Positions 46,412 through 61,483 of a stretch of DNA of 64,000 bases are shown here, piece after piece. The DNA lies in NCBI GenBank assembly GCA_963924555.1, contig OZ004582.1:9581927-9645926 (forward strand), written 5' to 3'. The notes below the pieces were generated by a model that did not search any database, had not been told where the DNA came from, and saw nothing but the letters and a program-made list of their open reading frames with translations. The translations under genes were made by a program, and so were the position numbers. This DNA is from Crambe crambe. Lineage: Eukaryota > Porifera > Demospongiae > Poecilosclerida > Crambeidae. How positions within the stretch are numbered: the first letter of the stretch is position 1; every line of letters begins with the position of its first letter.

Positions 46412-49400
46412 ATGGCGGAGGAGGAAGAAGAAGAGTGGGTGGAGGCAGAGATCAAGCGCGAACTTGCCGGGCTCCAACACCTCACTATAGAAGATCTGGA
46501 GTTGGAGGACCAAAGTTGCCATGACGACCAAAAGGTGAACAACATCACTGGGTTTGCATAGTTTGTAACATTTTTTTGTTTTACAGAGCCCCTCCCCCAT
46601 ATTTGAAGATAAAGTGGTGGATGTGGCGTCGCTCTTCAAAGGCTACTTATCCAAATTGCAGGACACACAAGAACACGACAGCTTAATCACAGATGTAAAG
46701 GATCTCCTTGCCTATGTGCAGCCAGAGATCACAACAGCTAAAAACAGACCCATCTCTCCTGTGGAATGGAACGGAAACCTATCTCTTCCGCAGAATGAGA
46801 GCAAGAATGGGTGCATTGAAAGAAGATCAGTAGTGGAGGATGGAACCATCGAATCCCATTCAGAGGAAGCAAATGAATTTCCTTCATCACCTTTAGGGCA
46901 TCAATCTCCCTTGGGGCATTGGAATCAATCTTCCTCAGGTGATGGAAATAGGAACATAGCCCCTGCAGGGAATAGGAACATAGCCTCACATTCTGCCGAG
47001 GGAGAGGATTCACTGGGCATAGTAGACAGGAATCTTGATGGAAAGAGAGCATTTACAACTCCCCAACTTAAAATTGGTGAAAGTTTCAATGCATGGGAAA
47101 GCAGTGATACCAGTATTAGCAGCACTGAGAACTTTGACAGCCTTGAAGGTAATTTGTCAGGAAGAGGAAGAGGGCTAGCAGCTTATAGTGCAGGAAAAGG
47201 AGATGGGATAGTAGGAAGAGAGGTCCAGAGTTGGAAACTTTTTCTGCACTCACTGAGAGAGGAGCAGACAAGAAGTGAAGAAGTTCTGGAGGAGGAATTT
47301 CGGAGGCGAGAGGTAAAACACTTGCTGTTAGCTCTGACATGTAATTATATTATTATTACAGGATGCCTTGAATGCTGAGATTGAGGAAAGAGAAATGGAG
47401 AGGAGAGAACACGACAGGTTACTAGTGAGTGGTTGTGGAATTTAGTGTACAAATAATCGTACATACTTTTTGATTGCAGGTGGAGAGAGCTGAGAGGGAG
47501 CTTCATATTCGAGTACAGGCTGCCGTTACAATACAAGCTGGAGTGCGTGGGTGGCTGTGCAGGAGGTGCCACACCCAAAGGCTAAAGGAAATGAAGGAGG
47601 AAAGACAGAGAAAGGAGTCTCAGTTAATATTCATACAAGCATGTTCCCGTGGTTTCCTAGTCAGGCAAGCATATTTATCAAAGGTGCAACTGCTGAAGGC
47701 TAAAAGGAAGGAAAAGCGAGAGAGATTTGTGTTGGGACTGAGTTATTTTCAGCGTCACTCGAGGGGCTACTTGACAAGGGAAAAGTGGCGACCACTACTA
47801 AGAGAGATGAGGGAGAAGAGACACAGGATGAAGTTACTAATCTCTTCCTTACAAGCTCATTGCAGGGGTCATCTCATTAGGAGATCAATCCAAATCCATT
47901 TGGTGAAATTAGCAGAAGAAAAGGAAGCACAAAGGAAGGAGTTTGAAGTTTGTGTAGTGAAGATACAGGCTTGTGCTCGCAGATACCTCACAAGGAAGAA
48001 ATATTTAGCAATGGCAAGAAAAAAGGAATCATCCAAAGTTCTTAAAACAGAGCACATGTCATGTAGCAATTCTGATGGTACTGTTGTGGACTCTGAAGCA
48101 CCATCCTCCTCACCTTCTCCACCCCATTGTGATCCCAGTGAGCCCAAACTATCTTCCTCGCCACTAGTACACAGCCAACCATCAATTACTCCTAATACTC
48201 CTCCCACTGCCAAGCTGACTGTGGTTCGAAGACTCGAGTCAGCCATCAAGGCACTCCACCCGGATAAACTCACCAAGCAACACCACTCTCAGTCTGATCC
48301 TTCCATCAATAATCCATCCACTATGATGGCCACCACTCCAAGTCTCTCCACCTCTCTCTCCACTACTCCCTCCAACACTTGTAACCCACCAGCACCGAAA
48401 CTTGCAAAACAACTTCCACTGCCTGCAGTATCACCAGTGCCTCCACTGCCAACATCAACATCAGCTCCACCTTCACTGCCTACAGCATCACCAGTGCCAC
48501 TACAACCACCACCAATATCAATGCCTGCATCGCATTCACCTTTACTGCCAACCTCAACACCAGCATCACTACCTACAGAGTCTGTCAAGGAGCAGTCACT
48601 AGCAGCAGAAGAGAAAGTGCTGCAGGAAATGATGGAAAGCAGAGAGGAGGAGAAGGCTATTGCACAACTAGCCAGAAAGCGAATGAATTCCATTTTCAGT
48701 GCAGAGGGAGACATGGCTCAACGGACTGCCAGGGAGAAACAGAAGACCTCTTATAAGAAGGAGCTCGAGCATGCTGCCTCACCACTGCTGGGTACTGCTT
48801 GGCTTGGGCTTGTGCAAGACAGGATGGAATCATGGAAGGACAACCACTCTCCAAGAAAATTGCACAAACAGCCATTACTTCCAGAAGTCACACGCAACGC
48901 ACCAAAGACCACTCCTCCCACCAGTGGTGTCCCCCTAACTAGAGTGCAATTGTTGGGAGCATCCCCTCAGGGGGTGAGGCTGGAGGAAGTAGTGCAGGTG
49001 GAAGTGCATAGAACTCGTGAGCCAGTAGACATCAGATGCCTGGGGCAGTGTGCACACTTAAAGAAAGCCACATTGGAGAGCTGTGGAGTAGAGGCATTGA
49101 TGGGCTCATCTTTACTGCCATGTCCACTACTCACTGAACTCAATGTCCCAGTATGTTATAGAACCCAGTGAATCGTATATTATTGTATATCATGTTAATT
49201 GTAGTCCAACCAGATGAAACAAGTGTGTATTGAAGAAGGGGATCTGAAGAACCTGTGCTTCCTGGACCTCAGCGAAAATCATTTAGCCTCCCTCCAGGGT
49301 CTGAGCCACACTCCTAAACTTCTACACCTTAACTTATCCGGAAACAGAATGGCGAGGATCACTGGAGTTGGTGGTTGCCCACAGGTACAGCAGCTCAACC

Positions 49401-50494
49401 TTGATTCTAACCTGCTCATCAACTCCAAGGTAATTAACTCATGTGTGAACCCCTTCATATCCAATGCTTATCTGTGTTATTTAAGGGTCTGGAGGAGTTG
49501 AGGGAACTGGAATGTCTGTCGTGTTGTGAGAACCACTTGCCTACAGTGGATGGTCTCAATCATTGCCACCTCCTCCAACAACTCTTGCTAAGCCAGAACA
49601 ACCTTCAACAGGTCAACTATTGTAGTGTATTTATGGATGTGATCAGATAAGATTGACTCATGAGGATGCATATCTGCAGATTCCATCCCTTTGTAACCAT
49701 GTGTTGCTACGTGAGCTGAGACTGGAAGAAAATAATATATCAGACTTGTCTCCGATCACCCAAGCATGGCTACCTCTCCTCCAAACTCTCTCCCTTGCAA
49801 ATAACTGGTCTGTCTCTGTCTTTCTCTCTCTCTCCTTAGTCTCAATGACTTTATTTCGTTTCAGTGTATCCCACCTGAACTCCCTGGCTTGTCTAGTGAT
49901 GCTTACGTCTTTGGATATGTCCTGTAATTCCCTCTATGGTAAAGCACAAAAAAAAATTACTTTGTGAGTGGAGGCAAATGTTTTAATGTGTAGATTTGCC
50001 AGTGTTACTGCAAGCATTGAGGGGTTGCTACCAACTGAGGAGACTGTGGATCTCTGGCAATCCTGTCACACAAGAACCCAAGCTGCGTCTGCATATGCTG
50101 CAAGCTGTTCCATCATTGGAAGAACTTGAGAATGAGAGAATAGGTGTTGGTAGGAAGTCGACATCATCATCAGCATCAGCAGCAGCAGTACCTGAAGCTG
50201 TTGCCACTAGCAACATTTATGTCACCTGTGCTCGTCAAATAGCCCAACAGGACACACTCAGGAAGGAACAGAAGCAACATTTACAGTAAGTAGGTAAATA
50301 CATCCCCCCTGATCCCATCCCATCACTGTGAATACCAATCTAAGATCACTGTCAAGTGAGAGCAAGTCATGTCCTTCAGCTGTTGCCAAAGTTTTAGAAG
50401 CCAAAGTGGAGCAATGTCATGTCTACCACAGACTGCTGTATCAGCATCTTATGGAGCAGGAAATGCTGGCTGCAGGAGAGTGGAAACCAGCACG

Positions 50495-50540
<46 letters not shown>

Positions 50541-52040
50541 GAAGATAAAGAGTGGCAAGAAAGCAGTGATGGAGGTGGTGAAAATGAAGTGAGGACTGGA
50601 GCAGCAGTGAAGATACAGGCCATATGGAGGGGAATGACTGGAAGGAGGTTAGTCAAGACTATGAAGAGAGAACTACTTGAGGACCAACAAAGGAAAGATG
50701 CAGCTGCTACTATTTTACAAGTATGCCTACTGAATATTACAGAGATTAGTCGTCTTTGAGGTACTGGTATACTGCATAGGCATACTTCAGGGGCTACAGG
50801 CTGCGGAAACACTTAAAGCATTTGTTGGAAGACAAGATGGCAGAACCTGCAGTGCCTCCTCAGGAAGAGTTTGATTATGAAGAAGAAATAGTTTTGGATT
50901 TCCTGGATGAGGTACAATCAGAATTAATTGACCTGCACTCCTGCACTGTCATACATACTTTCATTATAGAAAGTGTTTGAGCCTGACTTAGTTCCCTTCA
51001 GCCACTGTGAGGAGCAAGTGATGCAGAAAGGAGGTAGTGAGGCATTGATGCCTGCTTTCACTCTGCCTGGTGGTGTGGATATGGAAATATCTTATGAGGA
51101 ATGGATGGAAGCACAACAAGTCCAGGCAAACCCTCACACTGTCATGCCTATTCACACAACCAATACAAGACCCAAGGAAGGAAGTTCTAATGCAAAACCT
51201 AAGAAAGAAATTTCCACAGACAGTCCATCAGATGAAGAACGTCATGTACTTGCTTGGGGGAATAGCAGTCCATCTCTTTCTTCTCTTCATCAGCTGCAGG
51301 AGGAGCAAGAGAAAGGGTCACAGGTATTTGCAAAAAAGAAGCACTTGGAAAGTATGACTGTTAAGAAGAAAGACACCATTAGCAAGGACTGGTGAGTGAA
51401 TATCTGTTGTATGTATGTATGTATGCATGTGTGGAGTCACTGGCAGTGAGTGGTTTGCATTCTGGGCTTGACCATGAGTTTGAGTCCCACCAGTGACATA
51501 ATTATGATGTTTATCCATCTTTTTCACTAACATTAATTTTTCTATGCATATCTGTATGTATGTATGCATGCATGTATGTATGTAGGGGGTTCACTAGTGA
51601 TACTACAGCAGAACTGATGTGGAAAAGAGCAGAGCGACAACGTCAATTCCAGGGTAAGGCAGCTCATAGAAGAAAGATGGCAGATCCATCAGCCCGGTTG
51701 GCTCGCTTCAAGAAGCACACTGCACACCATATTCCACATAAAACATCTCTCCAGCAAAGAGAGTGTTTGGCAACATGTGAAGACTCTATGATATCCTCAC
51801 CACACCCTGAAAGTCCTATCAAGCATACATTATATCAGTATGTCATCAACTCCTAACCCTTCCCATCCTGTCAGCTCTTTACATACATACAGGTGGGTTC
51901 ACAACCAGAAAATAGTACACCCCCAGTCCAACACAAGTGCTGGATCACATGACACAGTGCTTCCCCATATGGAACCACACATACTGGCTGGACATCCACC
52001 AAGGCTCGTCACAGCTGTAAGCAGTTCAACACCAGACTAG
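46412..52040 (+). CDS. LRRIQ1: LRRIQ1-like IQ-motif and leucine-rich-repeat protein
   Basis: About 14 exons give roughly 1,550 residues starting MAEEEEEEWVEAEIKRELAG. A long charged N-terminal part leads into several IQ motifs (AAVTIQAGVRGWLCRR, FIQACSRGFLVRQ, FQRHSRGYLTREK, LQAHCRGHLIRRS, KIQACARRYLTRKK) that would bind calmodulin or light chains. A Pro/Ser-rich linker follows, then LRRs (LKNLCFLDLSENHLASLQGL, PKLLHLNLSGNRMARITGV, LRELRLEENNISDL, MLTSLDMSCNSLY), more IQ motifs (KIQAIWRGMTGRRL), and a conserved end with DWGFTSDTTAELMWKRA. The domain order matches vertebrate LRRIQ1, a cilia- and testis-associated protein of unclear function. A Gln run is encoded near 50493-50540. Confidence 0.87.
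50491..50540 (+). repeat. CAA microsatellite encoding polyglutamine in LRRIQ1-like
   Basis: About 15 consecutive CAA codons interrupt the helical region between the LRRs and the C-terminal IQ motif. Confidence 0.9.
51436..51497 (+). other. tRNA-like sequence (degenerate tRNA or SINE head) in an intron
   Basis: GTCACTGG (51436-51443) pairs perfectly with CCAGTGAC (51490-51497) like an acceptor stem. Inside are an A-box-like TGGCAGTGAGTGG and a B-box-like AGTTTGAGTCC at roughly tRNA spacing. The 62-nt length and imperfect boxes argue against a functional tRNA. TATG/CATG microsatellite DNA flanks both sides, within an intron of the LRRIQ1-like gene. Confidence 0.4.
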
Positions 52041-52262
52041 TAATAATTTCATTTTTGTATGTCATACATACAGAGTTCAGAGGTCTTGGAAAATGTCTCA
52101 TCCAGCAATACAAAATCACATTGAGATTTAACCAGCCAGTATTACTGTATAATTTTATTTTATTTTATAAAATCTTGTGGAAAACTCAACACAATAATTA
52201 TCATTGTGGTACTAGTCATAATTGACAGAATAGAAATGAGAGTAAAACGAGCTGAAGATGGC

Positions 52263-55200
52263 TCATGGACCAAAGGGAGAGACGGCACACTGGCGTTGAA
52301 GCTCAAAATTTTCAGTGAGGAGTTTCTCAATATGTTCATGTTGCTTTTCCATCACTTGTTTGTATGAGACTAGCTCCTCCTTGGTCTTTTTACACTCTTC
52401 TGTCACCATCAAAAAATCGGTCTGCTTCTTGTCCATTGCTACCTGCATGTTAAGAGAGAGATATAGCAACAGTTACCATGACAATGTAGAGTTGTCGTGT
52501 ACCTGTGTCTGTTTTAGGAGGGCAGAGAGTTTTTCACAATCTCTCTGCACTTGCCTCAACTGTTCATTCTCACGTCTCAAGTGAAGCAGCTCACTAGAAC
52601 TCTTTCTTGCACTGGACTGCAGGAAAGAGAAGGGTGGGGTCACGACCTCAGTGTAGGTAGGAGGTGGAGAGTGGTTGCATGTGACCGGGAGGAGAGAGGA
52701 GTGCAGTTCTTCCAAGAGAGTGGCTACACGTTGTGGGTGTGGCAGATGGACATGCCCATGCTGTTGAACATGTGATTCAAAAGTGGAGATGAAATCAGTG
52801 AAAGATTTTAGTAGTTGGTCATCATCTTCATGAGATGAGGTTGATGACCTGCAGTCAAGAATTGACAGCATTAGCAAATACAAAACTGCAATGTTCTACT
52901 TAAGGACGCAGTGTTCTACTTTCGATTACTGACCTCTGTGGCACTGTGATACCACCAGCCTCCATGAAGACATCAGCACCTTGAACTAACTCACGGCCAC
53001 GATGGATCTCGAGTTGCTCTACAGCCATTGACATACTCTGCACATGGTCTGCACTGTGGGCGAGGTCTTCCACCAACACTGCACGGGTAGTTGCCACTTT
53101 CAGGTGCAGGGGGAGGGGCAAAATAGCTTCATACTCATCATCAAAGAAGTCCTTCATGATTGCAATGTTGGGCATGAGAAGAGAAAGGTCCAGCCCTTCC
53201 ACTTTGGCTATAACAATGATGTCCTGCTCCACAGAGTTGCCGGGGTAGAAGCGAGCTACTTGCTTCCCTACTTCCATCCTAGCTTTGATAGAGGGGGAAG
53301 AGTTGGGGGGTCCTATGTCCGATGGAGGTTTCCTACGGTCAAACAACTCCTTCATACCCTGATACTCTTGTGTGCCTAGCTCTCTCAGTCCCACAGTGTC
53401 AGCACTCAGTCGCACAGATATCTCCCCAGCTTTGATGTTTGGGATGGCAAAAATATGTTTCACCTCGGCATGTAGCACAAACTGGGGGGCTGCTTTGAGA
53501 GGAACAGGACTCTTTTGACGACGAGGAGGCCTTGCCTGGTGGAGGGGGTCAGTGCTTAGGAGGGAGGAAGATATGGAAGAAGTGGAGGGATAGCGAGGTA
53601 CAGCTCCACTTGGATAAGACCTCGTCTCCTCTAACAGGCCAGGTGGGGGCCTATTAATTTCAAGCTGACTCGATTCAACCATCACAAAGTCTTCTCTACT
53701 ATCATTTTCCTCATCTCCCTCAGCAGTGTTTCTGTGCTCGTGTCCAGTCTTCCTTTCTTCATCTGATTGGCTTGAAAAGTCTAGGACTGGTAGTAGGTTG
53801 TGAATGGGATGGGAGGGGAGGAGTTCTACTGCACTATGAGTCCTGGAAGGAGGTCCAGAATTAGAAACTGGCAGTGGAAAGCGAGTCGTGCTGCTGGGTA
53901 AATTACTTGTGCTTGCATATGTTCCTGGAGAGTGTGACCTGTGTACTTTGGGTATGTTAGCCAGTGAACTGTTGGGAGAAGACGTTTGTGGTGACGGAGC
54001 CAGTGGCTGTGGTGGACGTATGGTGGTGTTGGTGCAGTTCATGTCCTCTGGACTGCCATTCAATGGACTAGATTGCTCTAGAGAAGTGGTTTTAGGAGAG
54101 GGGCTAGTAGTGGTCTGATCTGGAGACACGACCCTTTCGTTGTCTATCATTTGTAAAGTTTTGTTGGTGGAAGTGAGGGTGGGGAGGAGAATGCTAGCCT
54201 TCACGCGCCTTAACATCACATAGCCACTTATAGTGATAGGAGACGAGGACGATTCAATGTCGTCAGCATCCTTGGAGGTGTGGCGATGTGCCTCTAGAGT
54301 CTCCTTCAAATTGGGAGCAAAGGTGTCAGGGTCCAGGAACCTCATGAGAGAGTCTTTGAAAGCAGTGAAGGAATCCTTCAGACGCATCAGAAACAGAAGC
54401 TGCAGTCGTTCCAACTCGACACAGATCTCTGAGGGGGCATGTCCGATGATGGTAAACCGAGGATCTTGATTTGTGGGGGGAGAGGAAAGTGAAGGAATGG
54501 AGGTATCGAGGGAGGAGGGGGGAAGGAAGAGCCAGAAATGGAGTGGGAAGTCACTGATGAAGGTCTTGGTGTTAAGGGTAGCTTGGTGGGTGTAGTTGCT
54601 GGCAAATGCCACATGGACACAACTGGTACTAATGTGCCAGCCCTCAATGCCGACCATCTCAGACAAGGTTTCTTCGGGGGCCAGGGCAGAGGAGCATCTG
54701 TCATGAGAGGGTGAGCTACTGGAAAAAGATTCTCCTCTTTTTCGTCCCGTCCTGATCGTCTGCTGCAGCAACTCTTGCAGACGAGTTGGCAATGCTCTCA
54801 GGTCGTCCTGATAGTGAGGAAACTGGGTGGTGTCTTGAGAGGAGAGAATCCAGCAATCTTTCAAGGCCTGGAGGGCCTTGCTAAAGTTGTCGTCACCCAG
54901 CAGGTCATTGAGGGGACAGTTTTTAACCTCGATGGCAGAAGTTTCGATCTGTAGTGCCTTGGGACGCCCATCATCAGCAGCATCAGGTAGCGGAAGTGTG
55001 ACCTAATGTTATCAGTAATAACATCATGAATAACAATGGAGGTGTGATCTTGTGGTGCATGTGAATATTACACTACCTTAGTAAACAGGATTTTGAACTT
55101 GATATCAACCCCAGGAAGCTGGGTGACCTCGGCAGCATCAGATTTAGCTTTTATTTCTTCCTGTACACAGCAAAAATTTTAATAGACGTTACGAGAACGA

Positions 55201-57582
55201 TTGGAGTGACTCACTAGGAAGGACTTTCCTTCATCCTTGACATCGAGGGCTAATTCTACATTGATGGTTTTGACTACACCATGCACAAACTCCACCAGCC
55301 ACAGACAACTCTTCTGGTCAATGTTAGCATGAACAGGATTCATGTAGATGTAAATATTAGGACGAGGCACTGAGAGTGGGTAAATGGTTGACTCTGGAAT
55401 AAACCTTGACACACTATATCAACTATCAACTCACCAAGAAATTTGTTTCCATGCTTGTCAGGGTAAAAGTAGAGGGACACACCCACCTGAAAGGCAGGGT
55501 TATGGAGGTCATCTGGAATATTGAAGGTTCTCTTATCCGATCTGATAATGGGAAGTGTCTCGCTAATGGATTTCGATCTTCTATCTTTAATACTACTCCT
55601 CAGTGCACCCACAGTGAAGTCAGAACATCGGATGACCACACCCCTCTCTCTTAAGTGTCCCACACTAACTGAAGGAACATCAACAAACTGTGTCTTTGAA
55701 GCTGTAGTCACGAGCTTGTTACTCCAACTACAACAATGAAGCGCTTTATGGCAACATCAAACTCGACTACTGATTAGATAATGCTACATATCATGTAGTG
55801 CATACATAAGGAAGTGCTAGTTTCAATAGCTACAGACATATGCTCCAGTTCTGCCAACTACCCCCACACTCTCATAGTGCAGTATAGCACGGTACCTGGT
55901 GTTTTGTTCCAGAATGTCATTGGCCTTGTTCCAGTGAGCACGTCCCACGCATGCCGGTCGGTCAAGATACACATCTATCATCAATTCAGTCAACTGCACA
56001 TGATGTCATGTGGTCGATACAGTTTCAATGTATGTGATCATTATCTCTCACCTCAATCAACATGGAGCCTTGTACAGAGCCCCTAGGACTTCCTTCCTGC
56101 AGGCCAGAACTAGAACTAGACTCAGAGTTGGAGTCAGGGACTGCAGTGTCATCACACAGCTGGAAGTCCACCTTCCCCGTCTTCAGGTGAAAAGAATTTT
56201 GAATGACTTCATGTGAAGGTAGATTAAATTTCCCTTCACGATAATCAGCGATTCTTTCTTCTACTGCTTTTTCTCGTAGCAAAGTGGTTTTTGATTTCTT
56301 CTTCTTTTTCTTTTGCTTCTTTTCTTTTGTGTCTTCCTGTGACTGCGATTTTTGAGTGCTTCCAGGTGGGGTAGGTTTGCGAGAACTCTTATCACTAGAA
56401 AACGACTCAAAACTGTCAATGGACTCTGCATCACTTTCGCCTTGCTCCTCCTCCTCACGACGGAGCTGTTGCGTCTGTACAGCAGCATCCATCAGAGACT
56501 GGACAAGACGGGACACTGCACGCAACTGAGACTGGGTCAGAATCCAAATTAAGTCTCCTGGACAGAATATTTCATTGTATCTATCACGTGATTACTGTCT
56601 TAGAGAGTACAACCATGGAGGAATCACTCACCTAAGTGTACAGAGACTCTCGTGCACATGAGTTTGCTATTGGAGACCTTGCGTTTGAAGGCAATGTACA
56701 TCTTACTAGCACCTACAATAAGCCTGAGTTCATTGTGAGTGTTGGACTGGCTTGCGGCAATACTCCAGCCTTCTATCTTGAGGCTAGTAAAGCTACACAC
56801 TTTATAATTAATCACAGAGTCCTCGTCCTCATTACGCACCCTAAAATTACAAAATAGCGATCTGGGTTCTCAGCAACTCAACAGCAGTCTCATCTACGTA
56901 CACACCTGGATTTGTTGAGAGGAACCACTTTCCATTGCGAGGAGGTGCTCTCAATAAGAATTTCTGACATTTGTAGTTGAGCATGAAAATAAGCGTCTTT
57001 GAGAAAGACGAGAATGGAGCGGATCTCTATTCGCATTCCATCAATCACTTTCTCTATCAGCCCATACTTGGAGGGATTGCCCCTACAATAAATCGATGAA
57101 AGAACATTGTAACTTACTTTAACAGGAGAGACTCACCCCAGCTTATTGAGGAGTTTAACCGAGCCAGGTTCAGGGCTACTGGCAGTGACTTTGGTAATTG
57201 TGCTTACTTCAATCAGCACTTGACCTACATACTGTGTAAGCAACAGTACATAAATACCAGTTTGGTTGACGTAGTCAGTACTCACAAAGTTGACAGGGTC
57301 AGTGTTGAGGTTAGTAAAGGGCACCTGGGCACGCAAAGTGTCACAAACAACTCGACTGACAGCAATCCATGGAGGCAGTTGAAGAGCCTCTGAGATGAAT
57401 CCCGCATTCAGTTCAAGGTTATTAAGGTGACCCTTACCACTCAGAAAACTCAGAGATATGTCACTGGGCTTAAGATCCTTAGTGAATCTGCAAATGATAA
57501 GTAGGACACTAGGAAATGTAGCTACAAGTTGATCTTACTTGGCTAGTTTCTCTACTATCTTTTTCTTTATGAAATCCACCAT
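52263..57582 (-). CDS. BLTP3: Bridge-like lipid transfer protein, BLTP3 (UHRF1BP1/UHRF1BP1L) family
   Basis: The first exons encode MVDFIKKKIVEKLAKFTKDL and then LSFLSGKGHLNNLEL and ALQLPPWIAVSRVVCDTLRA, the chorein-type N terminus shared with UHRF1BP1 (IIKKQILKHLSRFTKNL). Many exons of the repeating-beta-groove rod follow, with a Lys-rich insert (KKQKKKKKKSKTTLLREKAV) and a long disordered insert in the large exon 52900-54864. Near the end come LLMPNIAIMKDFFDDEYEAI and a C-terminal coiled coil (HLRRENEQLRQVQRDCEKLS, EECKKTKEELVSYKQV), as in human BLTP3A/B. These proteins form lipid channels between membranes and act on early endosomes. The product is about 1,500 residues, near the human length. 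It is convergent with the LRRIQ1-like gene, 222 bp apart. Confidence 0.86.
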
Positions 57583-57673
57583 TGCTGCCCAGTAGCTTCA
57601 TTCATCAGTCTTGTAACAGGACTAGAATGGTACAGGGTCTCCATTAGGTGGGCCACTCCCCCCATTCCCACCA

Positions 57674-57793
57674 TGCACGCATGCGCACTAGTTAATACGT
57701 CACTGAAGTTTTCAATTTCCGGGCCCGGGCCGGCCCGCCCGGGCGCGCCGGGGGATATCGGATGGATATGACATCATGCTACGAGTGACGTCA
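57674..57793. promoter_or_regulatory. CpG-rich divergent promoter, BLTP3 / HIPK
   Basis: The 516-bp gap contains an NRF1-type CGCATGCGCA (about 57679-57688), a TACGTCA half-CRE, a palindromic GC-rich block (GGGCCCGGGCCGGCCCGCCC and following, about 57721-57753) and a full TGACGTCA at 57786-57793. It is the most GC-rich spot in the window. Confidence 0.55.
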
Positions 57794-58098
57794 TTTTTCT
57801 TTTTATTGGCTTCCCTCAAAAGGGGGCGTAAAACTACTTTCTTGGCGTACCTGTGTGCCTGCTGGCACTGTTTTACTGTTGTACTACGCTACTACGAAGG
57901 CAGTCGTGTGTGTGGATCTCTGTAGTTTTGCGATTGGCAGAGTCCAGACCCACGCCATACGGACCTTGGAGCCAATCTCTACGTCCCAAGGGTGGGTGAT
58001 GCCTAACCTGCAGCTGCTTTCTATGCTGTGCTGCTGAGCTAGTTAACAGATTATCTACCATCTCTCAAGGTGTGAAGGCAGCACAGTGTACTTAAAGA

Positions 58099-61185
<3,087 letters not shown>

Positions 61186-61483
61186 CCTTGACTGCTGCAC
61201 CGTCCTCAACTTTTCCTATAATTATCTCGACTTTTAAAGTTTATACTGTTGCACTTTCTGTATGTGTTCAGCACTTGATTTCCAACACAATTCTGCCCAA
61301 ATTGCACACATCAGTCGATGATTTTATCTATTTTTTTTTGTTCTTTTATGAGTCTTTGTCTTCTTGTGTGTTTTGGAATCTGAAGCAGTTACTTGCTGGT
61401 CATTTCCTCTCTTTAAACTTTTCTTGCTACAATGAATGAAGTGCACCATTAAGATGATGTGTACCCCTGAGGATGTTAACTAA
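61186..61483. other. Convergent intergenic gap, HIPK / NAT10
   Basis: About 300 bp of T-rich sequence between the two stop codons. It presumably holds both 3' UTRs; no other structure was seen. Confidence 0.4.

Noticed and set aside
51436..51497. Functional tRNA gene
   Set aside because: Only 62 nt long, with imperfect A and B boxes and no convincing anticodon arm; kept only as a tRNA-like relic.
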